NCBI GenBank assembly: GCA_963582255.1 | Contig: CAUZRD010000060.1 | Span: 1-11,625, forward strand | DNA: 11,625 nt | Reading direction: 5' to 3' | Source of the DNA: CAUZRD01 sp963582255 | GTDB taxonomy: Bacteria > Pseudomonadota > Alphaproteobacteria > Rhizobiales > TMED25 | In this document: positions 6,393-11,625 of the stretch, piece after piece | Numbering within the stretch: position 1 is the stretch's first letter | Layout of the letters: every line of letters starts with the position of its first letter | Notes under the pieces: model-generated | Database searches by the model: none | Told to the model about the DNA's origin: nothing | The model's input: the letters and a program-made list of their open reading frames with translations, nothing else | Made by a program: the position numbers and the translations under genes

Positions 6393-7595
6393 ATGGATGA
6401 AAAAAATGGTGTGGTCGAGGCGCCGCCATCTATTCTCGTGCTTGCCGCGCTTTCGACTCTCGCGCCGCTTTCGCTTAATATAGTTGTCCCGTCTGTTCCT
6501 GGTATCTCAAGATATTTCTCAACCGATTATGCTACTGCCCAGCTGACAGTTACGGTTTTCATCATTGCGATGGCTATTGGACAGTTGGTGATAGGTACAT
6601 TGTCCGATGCCTATGGTCGTCGACCAGCACTTCTTATCGGAATTGGCATCTATGTTGTCGCTTCGGCAATTTGCGCGCTTGCGCCAACAATTGAAATTCT
6701 CATCGTTGCAAGAAGCCTGGAAGCGGTGGGAGGTGTTGCGGGTATGGTTCTTGCGCGAGCGATTATCCGTGATGTCTACGGGCGTGATAGGTCTGCGAGT
6801 GCACTTGGCTACGTCACTATGGTGATGGTGGTCGCGCCGATGTTGGCGCCGGTGGTTGGTGGATTGCTTGAAGATTCTATTGGATGGCGTGCAGGGTTCT
6901 GGCTGCTGACCGGTGTCGGGGCTGGATTATTCCTCATGGTTTATGTGCTGATTAAAGAGACGACCAAGTACGAGCTCCAACAGCCTAATTTTAGCGTATT
7001 GTTGGGTAATTTTGGTAAACTTTTAAAAGTTCCGACGTTTCTGGCGTTTACATGCGCTCTGTCATTTGCTTCAGCAACGTTTTTTACTTTTGTTGGTGCA
7101 GCTCCCTATGTGGCGATTGAATTGATGGGAAACACACCAACCGAATACGGGCTGGCGTTTATCGCAATCTCTCTTGCTTTTATGAGCGGTAATTTCATTT
7201 CTGCACGGCTGTCGATGCGCCTAGGAACCCTACCCCTGGTTATATTTGGAAGCTGTGCATGCCTAGGCGGTACAATGGTAATGGCAGCATTTGTCTTTTT
7301 TGGTGAGCTGACAACGGTCACGCTGTTCGGCTCTATGATGATTGTGACGTTTGCAAATGGGATACTGATGCCCCCTGCGATTGCCAGTGCCATCAGCGTT
7401 CGGCCTGAAATCGCCGGAGCAGCATCAGGCCTGTGCGGTTCGATCCAATTTGGTGTGGGGGGGATAGCAACTTATGCAGTGGCGCTAAGGGCAGATGGAA
7501 CAGCCGAGCCGATGGTCTGGCAGATTATAGTGGTCGCACTTATTTCAATCATAGCTGCTTTCGCCGCACAGCGTGTATCTCGTAAAGTGGGCTAG
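6393..7595 (+). CDS. Bcr/CflA-type MFS drug-export transporter
   Basis: A 400-residue inner-membrane transporter of the major facilitator superfamily with about twelve hydrophobic segments. The motif-A loop between helices 2 and 3 is intact (GTLSDAYGRRP, residues 68-78), and RSLEAVGGVAGMVLARAIIRD around helix 4 and APMLAPVVGG in helix 5 match the Bcr/CflA drug:proton antiporter group (12-helix DHA1). The substrate cannot be told from sequence; known members export drugs such as bicyclomycin or chloramphenicol, and some export cysteine. ATG 6393 begins 4 nt after the gshA stop, so the two are likely co-transcribed; an upstream TTG at 6369, inside the end of gshA, is an alternative that adds 8 residues. 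No strong ribosome site precedes either. A link to thiol export is possible from the gshA context but is only a guess. It converges on tldD. Confidence 0.88.
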   Translation: MDEKNGVVEAPPSILVLAALSTLAPLSLNIVVPSVPGISRYFSTDYATAQLTVTVFIIAMAIGQLVIGTLSDAYGRRPALLIGIGIYVVASAICALAPTIEILIVARSLEAVGGVAGMVLARAIIRDVYGRDRSASALGYVTMVMVVAPMLAPVVGGLLEDSIGWRAGFWLLTGVGAGLFLMVYVLIKETTKYELQQPNFSVLLGNFGKLLKVPTFLAFTCALSFASATFFTFVGAAPYVAIELMGNTPTEYGLAFIAISLAFMSGNFISARLSMRLGTLPLVIFGSCACLGGTMVMAAFVFFGELTTVTLFGSMMIVTFANGILMPPAIASAISVRPEIAGAASGLCGSIQFGVGGIATYAVALRADGTAEPMVWQIIVVALISIIAAFAAQRVSRKVG

Positions 7596-7682
7596 GGCTT
7601 TGGCCTAAATTGCCAATGAATGGAATTACAATAAGGTTAGTCCGTCTTTATTCTCTCGGTTGTGCTTGACTGGGCTTTCGGA

Positions 7683-9125
7683 TCAGGACGCTGTGCCGCC
7701 AACTGTCAGTTGGTCAATCCGTATGGTCGGCTGACCGACACCAACCGGCACACCCTGGCCGTTCTTGCCGCAGGTACCAATTCCAGGATCGAGCTCCATG
7801 TCATTACCTATCATGGCAACACGGGTCAGGGCCTCGGGGCCATTGCCAATGAGTGTTGCACCCTTGACGGGTAAACCGATTTGACCGTTTTCAATCTGGT
7901 AGGCCTCGGTACAGCTGAAAACAAATTTTCCACTGGTAATGTCTACCTGACCGCCTCCGAACGAGACTGCATATAGCCCTTTGTCAACTGATTTGATGAT
8001 ATCTTCGGGAATATGTTCGCCGGAAAGCATATAGGTGTTAGTCATGCGTGGCATGGGTAGATGGGCGTAAGACTCTCGCCGACCATTACCTGTTGGTAAC
8101 TGACCCATTAACCGCGCATTCTGGCGATCTTGCATGTAACCGACTAAAATGCCGTCTTCGATCAAGGTTGTTGAGGATGTCGGAGTGCCCTCGTCATCTA
8201 TTGTTAGAGAGCCTCTGCGCGCTTCGATTGTGCCATTATCAACAACGGTAACACCGGGCGACGCGACTCGTTTGCCCATGAGACCGGAAAAAGCACTAGC
8301 GTCTTTACGGTTATAGTCACCTTCAAGTCCATGGCCAACAGCTTCGTGGAGCAGTATACCCGGCCATCCAGGTCCAAGAACCACGGTCTGTTCGCCTGCG
8401 GGCGCGTCGACAGATTTGAGGTTGATCAGGGCCATGTTGATTGCGCCGTCAGCCATCTCACGCCAGTTCTGTGGGGCAATAAAGGCGTGATAGCCTTCCC
8501 GGCCACCGCAACCGCGCATTCCCTGCTCGCGCCGGTTTCCCTCCTCGACTACGACGGAAATACTAAATCTTACCAGAGGACGGATATCAAAAGCAGACGG
8601 CATGCTGGGTCTTATCAGCTCGATTGATTGCCAGTTACCGGAGAGTGAGACAGTCACTTGGCGCACGCGCACGTCGCGATCGCGGGCGTAGGCGTCAATT
8701 TCTTGAAGTAGCTGTAATTTGGAGGAAAAATCGGGTTTATCGAGAGGATTTTCATTGCCGTATAGCTGTAAATTTGTTCCAGAAGGCATCTCCGCTCTGA
8801 TGCCTGTATAGCCGAGAGCAACCGATTTTACGGCATCATTGGCTCGCTGAAGTGCGGGAATTGAAATTTCCGATGAGTGGGCATAACCAACCGATTCGCC
8901 GGCGACAGCGCGCAGCCCAAAGCCTTGCGCATAGTCTGTTGCTGCTGATTTTAGCTTGCCGTCATCAAATACCATGCTTTCACTCTGGCGATTTTCAATA
9001 AAAAGCTCGCCATCGTCACATTCTTCGAGAGTGCCTGCGACAATCGTTTCAACGTCCTCACGGGTTAGCCCTGCTTTCTGGAGAGGAGTGGCAAGTGAGG
9101 GAAGATTTTCAAGAGCGTCTGACAT
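7683..9125 (-). CDS. tldD: TldD, catalytic subunit of the TldD/TldE metalloprotease
   Basis: A 480-residue cytoplasmic metalloprotease subunit of normal length. GWPGILLHEAVGHGLEGDYN near residues 253-272 holds the zinc motif HExxxH (H260, E261, H265), and the C-terminal DPGIGTCGKNGQG contains C452, corresponding to the third zinc ligand known from TldD structures. It acts with TldE (PmbA) on unfolded peptides in known systems, including microcin B17 leader removal. The partner pmbA is intact in the same window. The ATG at 9125 has no obvious Shine-Dalgarno and lies 12 nt after the ialB stop, so it is probably translated from the ialB transcript. tldD beside coxB is a recurrent alphaproteobacterial neighbourhood. 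The end is complete: the last residues are DQLTVGGTAS. Confidence 0.96.
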   Translation of the reverse strand: MSDALENLPSLATPLQKAGLTREDVETIVAGTLEECDDGELFIENRQSESMVFDDGKLKSAATDYAQGFGLRAVAGESVGYAHSSEISIPALQRANDAVKSVALGYTGIRAEMPSGTNLQLYGNENPLDKPDFSSKLQLLQEIDAYARDRDVRVRQVTVSLSGNWQSIELIRPSMPSAFDIRPLVRFSISVVVEEGNRREQGMRGCGGREGYHAFIAPQNWREMADGAINMALINLKSVDAPAGEQTVVLGPGWPGILLHEAVGHGLEGDYNRKDASAFSGLMGKRVASPGVTVVDNGTIEARRGSLTIDDEGTPTSSTTLIEDGILVGYMQDRQNARLMGQLPTGNGRRESYAHLPMPRMTNTYMLSGEHIPEDIIKSVDKGLYAVSFGGGQVDITSGKFVFSCTEAYQIENGQIGLPVKGATLIGNGPEALTRVAMIGNDMELDPGIGTCGKNGQGVPVGVGQPTIRIDQLTVGGTAS

Positions 9126-9137
9126 GGTGATTTAAAT

Positions 9138-9806
9138 TCACTGAGGGGAAGGAGGGGGGGTGGCCAAGTTGGGCTGAACCAGTGGGTGCCAGACGTTTAG
9201 CGCCTGATGACCGGCATGGAAGCCACTCAAGGAAACGATAAGGCCGGTTCCTTTGTCTGGGCGCTCGAACAGGACAAACAGCGCTTCATCACCACGCTGA
9301 AGTTTTTCCATTATCTGACTTGATATAATGGCCTCGGTTTCGCATGCGAAGGGGCGGCAGAACCAGAAAGGTACGTTGCCCACCTCCTCACCGTCAATGC
9401 GGAGACCAAGGCCGGGGGGGAGGAAGATGCCAAGCGGGGCCGCGATCCGCATGCGTGTTTTGTCATCTGGTGTCTTAAGTATCATGACAACTAGACCAAA
9501 ACCCGGTCGTTCTGCAGATTCAATGTTTTGAACAAGGGCGCAGCGCGCAGCACCGTCGCCAGTCGCAGCCTCACATAAGATTCGCCAATCACCATACTGG
9601 GCTTTTTGAACGCCCTGTTCGACTAGCAAACTTTGACTATTTGAGGCTGCGGGGTCTCCAGGCAGAAGAGTGGTCCCATCTTGAGCATGAGAGGTTGCTT
9701 GCAAAAATATTATGAGGCAAGTTGCGAATATGAAGGTAGCTTGACCAAGTGCTGTGATGGTCGTGCGCATTCGGCAACTCAATTTATGTACGATAGAATT
9801 TTTCAT
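9138..9806 (-). CDS. Invasion-associated locus B (IalB) family exported protein
   Basis: A 222-residue protein with an N-terminal signal sequence: basic start, hydrophobic stretch about residues 18-38, likely cleavage after SHA at 39-41. The mature part has the IalB-family pattern: YGDWRILCEAATGDGAARCA, an ERPGFGLVVMILKTPD strand, PLGIFLPPGLGLRIDGEEVG, and PFWFCRPFACE with paired cysteines, followed by a proline-rich tail (ATPPPSPQ). The name comes from Bartonella, where IalB was linked to erythrocyte invasion, but the family is widespread in free-living Alphaproteobacteria and its molecular job is unknown; it need not mean virulence. The start is ATG 9806, supported by the shared upstream box at the same distance as in pmbA; ATG 9770 is an alternative with a shorter signal peptide. 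It is followed 12 nt later by tldD, so ialB leads the tldD transcript. Confidence 0.85.
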   Translation of the reverse strand: MKNSIVHKLSCRMRTTITALGQATFIFATCLIIFLQATSHAQDGTTLLPGDPAASNSQSLLVEQGVQKAQYGDWRILCEAATGDGAARCALVQNIESAERPGFGLVVMILKTPDDKTRMRIAAPLGIFLPPGLGLRIDGEEVGNVPFWFCRPFACETEAIISSQIMEKLQRGDEALFVLFERPDKGTGLIVSLSGFHAGHQALNVWHPLVQPNLATPPPSPQ

Positions 9807-9828
9807 TACACTGGATCGTATAGTGTAA
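9806..9828. promoter_or_regulatory. 7-bp-arm inverted repeat over the ialB start
   Basis: TTACACT-N9-AGTGTAA is a perfect inverted repeat of 7-bp arms. One arm touches the first base of the ialB start codon, and the spacer holds most of the shared CTATACGATC box. The size and spacing fit an operator for a dimeric repressor, or a hairpin at the 5' end of the mRNA that would hide the start codon. Either would affect both ialB and tldD. No regulator gene is present in the window. Confidence 0.4.
9814..9823 (-). promoter_or_regulatory. Shared box CTATACGATC upstream of ialB-tldD
   Basis: The same decamer as before pmbA, on the coding strand and again exactly 7 nt before the ATG (9806). It contains a -10-like TATACG and no good -35 is seen. 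If it is a -10, the transcript begins within a few bases of the ATG, which fits the absence of a Shine-Dalgarno sequence. Confidence 0.45.
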
Positions 9829-10021
9829 ATGAGCTCGTTGGGGAATGAAAAAATTGCCGGACTCAGGTCGCATATTGTGCTGTTTTAATAATTCCCTGCC
9901 TCAGATTAAGCGCTAACGGGTTGCGGCGGTCAAGGTATTGTGGTTTCAGAGATACGAAATTGCTATAGCGGGTTGGTGCATCGCACTGACTTCCGAATTG
10001 GTGGATTGGACGCGATGCCCG

Positions 10022-10039
10022 CTGTTGATTGATAAACAG
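10022..10039. other. Imperfect 18-bp dyad upstream of coxB
   Basis: CTGTT-N8-AACAG, with further internal symmetry (14 of 18 positions paired), lies 25 nt before the coxB ATG. It resembles a small operator or leader hairpin. It does not match the FNR/FixK consensus TTGAT-N4-ATCAA well. The rest of the 236-bp gap between ialB and coxB shows nothing I can call with confidence. Confidence 0.2.
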
Positions 10040-10064
10040 AGATTAACACTGGAAGGTGACACGA

Positions 10065-10946
10065 ATGGGGCGATTGTTTCGTGTGCAGGGCCACTCATTA
10101 TTGTGGGCGGCACTGAGCCTGATGGCAACAATTAGTGATGGATTTGCGCAAGGGACTGAAAACCTTCCAAGAGATTACCAGCTTGGACTGCAAGACGCGG
10201 CAGGACTGAAGATGGCAAACATCATTTGGATGCACAATGATATTCTCATGCCGATAGTCACAGCAATCACGCTCTTTGTGCTGTTGCTGTTGATTATCGT
10301 CGTGGTCAGGTTTAACGCACGGTCAAATCCAAATCCATCCCGAACGACACACAACACGACGGTTGAAGTGTTGTGGACGATTATTCCGATACTTATCCTG
10401 ATTGGAATTGCCATCCCGTCTTTCAAATTGCTTTACGAACAGAGGACCATCCCGGAAGTTGATATGACTATCAAAGCTATCGGCCACCAGTGGTACTGGT
10501 CTTATGAGTATCCCGATCATGGCGATTTAGCATTCGACTCCGTTATGCTGGAAGACGATGAGCGTAGCGAAACTCAACCTAGGCTTCTGGCGGTGGACAA
10601 CGCAGTTGTCGTCCCGGTCGATACGGTCATCCGGGTGATAGTTACCGGTGATGATGTCATTCATAATTGGGCAATGCCTGCGTTAGGGATTAAAATGGAT
10701 GCAATTCCCGGGCGTCTTAACGAGGTCTGGTTCAAGGCAGAACGAACCGGTACGTTTTACGGGATGTGTTCAGAACTGTGTGGAGTTCGACACGCCTTTA
10801 TGCCGATAGAGTTGCGTGTTGTGAGCGCGGATAAATTCAAAGACTGGCTGGAGAAGGCTCAGCAGGAATTTTCATATGCTCCAGTCCACGGCAACAAGAA
10901 AAATCCTCGCATCGCGGCAATTTTGACCGCAACGCAACTCAATTAG
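10065..10946 (+). CDS. coxB: Cytochrome c oxidase subunit II (aa3 type)
   Basis: Receives electrons from cytochrome c at the periplasmic face of the aa3 oxidase. From ATG 10065 it has 293 residues: a signal peptide (cleavage near GFA, residues 26-28), two membrane helices at about 59-83 and 100-124, and a periplasmic cupredoxin domain. All CuA ligands are present: H200, C235, E237 (main chain), C239, H243 and M246, in CSELCGVRHAFM. The aromatic patch HQWYWSYEYP (141-150) for electron entry is intact, and DAIPGR is conserved. The start is decided by GGAAGG at 10051-10056, 8 nt before ATG 10065; the GTG at 10056 overlaps this site and is unlikely. coxA follows after 27 nt. It is likely the first gene of the operon; ctaB/cox assembly genes would be expected beyond the window. 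Confidence 0.97.
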   Translation: MGRLFRVQGHSLLWAALSLMATISDGFAQGTENLPRDYQLGLQDAAGLKMANIIWMHNDILMPIVTAITLFVLLLLIIVVVRFNARSNPNPSRTTHNTTVEVLWTIIPILILIGIAIPSFKLLYEQRTIPEVDMTIKAIGHQWYWSYEYPDHGDLAFDSVMLEDDERSETQPRLLAVDNAVVVPVDTVIRVIVTGDDVIHNWAMPALGIKMDAIPGRLNEVWFKAERTGTFYGMCSELCGVRHAFMPIELRVVSADKFKDWLEKAQQEFSYAPVHGNKKNPRIAAILTATQLN

Positions 10947-10973
10947 CGCCGACGAAGAAAAGGGATCCAAGAT

Positions 10974-11625
10974 ATGGCTTATGGAGCTGCAGCGGCGGAA
11001 CACGGAATACCTTCTGGTTGGAAACGGTGGGTCTATTCGACAAACCATAAAGACATCGGAACGATGTATCTGATCTTCGCTATTGTAGGTGGATTGGTTG
11101 GTGGGTTTTTGTCGATGGGGATGCGTCTTGAGCTGGCGGAGCCGGGGATGCAGATATTCGGTGATTCTCATGTGTATAACGTTTTCACCACGGCTCATGG
11201 ACTAATCATGATTTTCTTCATGGTGATGCCTGCGATGATCGGAGGCTTTGGCAACTGGTTTGTTCCTTTGATGATCGGCGCGCCGGATATGGCGTTCCCG
11301 CGCATGAACAACATCTCGTTTTGGCTGTTGCCGCCAGCGTTAGCTCTTTTAGTTATCTCGATGTTTGTGGACGGTCCGGCAGGCGGGCTTGGTGTCGGAG
11401 GTGGCTGGACAATTTACCCGCCGCTTTCAACGTCGGGTCAACCGGGGCCAGCGATGGATCTTGCTATTCTGGGACTTCATATGGCTGGGGCATCGTCAAT
11501 TCTTGGTGCCATCAACTTTATCACAACGATTTTCAACATGCGTGCGCCGGGCATGACACTGCATAAGATGCCGCTATTTGTTTGGTCGATCTTGGTTACC
11601 GTATTTTTGCTTCTGCTGTCATTGC
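10974..11625 (+). CDS. coxA: Cytochrome c oxidase subunit I, 5' part (cut by window end)
   Basis: The catalytic proton-pumping subunit; 217 codons are visible and the frame is open to the edge. WVYSTNHKDIGTMYLIF (residues 19-35) is the standard N-terminal signature. AHG with H75 is the first low-spin heme a ligand. GGFGNWFVPLMIGAPDMAFP and PRMNNISFWLLPP contain the D-channel entrance Asp (D105) and the conserved Asn pair (112-113), so this is an A-type, aa3-like oxidase. HMAGASSILGAINFITTIFN (169-188) follows. The second heme ligand, the CuB histidines and the Tyr-His crosslink lie beyond the window. ATG 10974 is chosen because AAAAGGGA lies just upstream (from 10958) and the protein then starts at the usual distance from the signature. 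It is 27 nt after coxB and surely co-transcribed. Confidence 0.97.
   Translation, partial: MAYGAAAAEHGIPSGWKRWVYSTNHKDIGTMYLIFAIVGGLVGGFLSMGMRLELAEPGMQIFGDSHVYNVFTTAHGLIMIFFMVMPAMIGGFGNWFVPLMIGAPDMAFPRMNNISFWLLPPALALLVISMFVDGPAGGLGVGGGWTIYPPLSTSGQPGPAMDLAILGLHMAGASSILGAINFITTIFNMRAPGMTLHKMPLFVWSILVTVFLLLLSL

Noticed and set aside
7596..7682. Possible bidirectional terminator between the convergent MFS and tldD genes
   Set aside because: Only 4-bp stems such as TAGG-N7-CCTA are seen, without a following T-run, so I could not support it.
8331..8627. Plus-strand open frame of 98 codons opposite tldD
   Set aside because: It is a shadow of tldD; its sequence shows no coding character of its own, and tldD is a clear family member.
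10022..10039. FNR/FixK-type box before coxB
   Set aside because: TTGAT is present, but the second half-site does not match ATCAA; only a generic dyad is listed.
1..11625. New defence system, CRISPR array, prophage or mobile element
   Set aside because: No direct repeats with spacers, no transposase, integrase or toxin-like genes were seen; all genes belong to known housekeeping families.

Overview
The window looks like chromosome of an alphaproteobacterium. The basis is gene order and protein character: a ubiA / rsmE divergent pair followed by gshA, a pmbA-cysQ-like pair followed by a small DUF4170-like gene, and tldD next to coxB-coxA are all arrangements familiar from Alphaproteobacteria, and the glutamate-cysteine ligase is of the plant/alphaproteobacterial type. 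I cannot name the genus. Base composition looks close to balanced. There are no RNA genes, insertion sequences, CRISPR arrays or phage genes, and I found no new defence or biosynthetic system.

Layout. Positions 4166 down to 44 form one minus-strand block: ubiA (ubiquinone prenylation), a broken ETF-beta-type lysine methyltransferase, pmbA/tldE, a CysQ/inositol-monophosphatase-family gene, and a broken DUF4170-like gene. Reading rightward from 4224 are a heavily decayed rsmE, gshA, and a Bcr/CflA-type MFS exporter. They meet a second minus-strand pair, ialB-tldD (9806 down to 7683), end to end. From 10065 the cytochrome aa3 oxidase genes coxB and coxA begin; coxA runs off the window.

The most informative feature is gene decay. 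Three genes (DUF4170-like, ETF-beta methyltransferase-like, rsmE) are recognisable along nearly their whole length but carry frameshifts, premature stops and, in rsmE, an internal deletion that removes the cofactor-binding core. gshA has coding-like sequence upstream of its first ATG but no usual start codon for it. The neighbouring genes for respiration, ubiquinone, glutathione synthesis and TldD/TldE are intact. This pattern suggests a lineage in early or middle genome erosion (for example after host association or a bottleneck), with selection still holding the core energy and redox genes.

A second observation is regulatory. pmbA and the ialB-tldD pair encode the two halves of the TldD/TldE protease. 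On their coding strand both carry the same decamer CTATACGATC exactly 7 nt before an ATGAAA start, without a Shine-Dalgarno sequence, and ubiA has a similar box 8 nt before its start. This looks like a shared promoter type producing very short-leader or leaderless mRNAs, and it may coordinate the two protease subunits.
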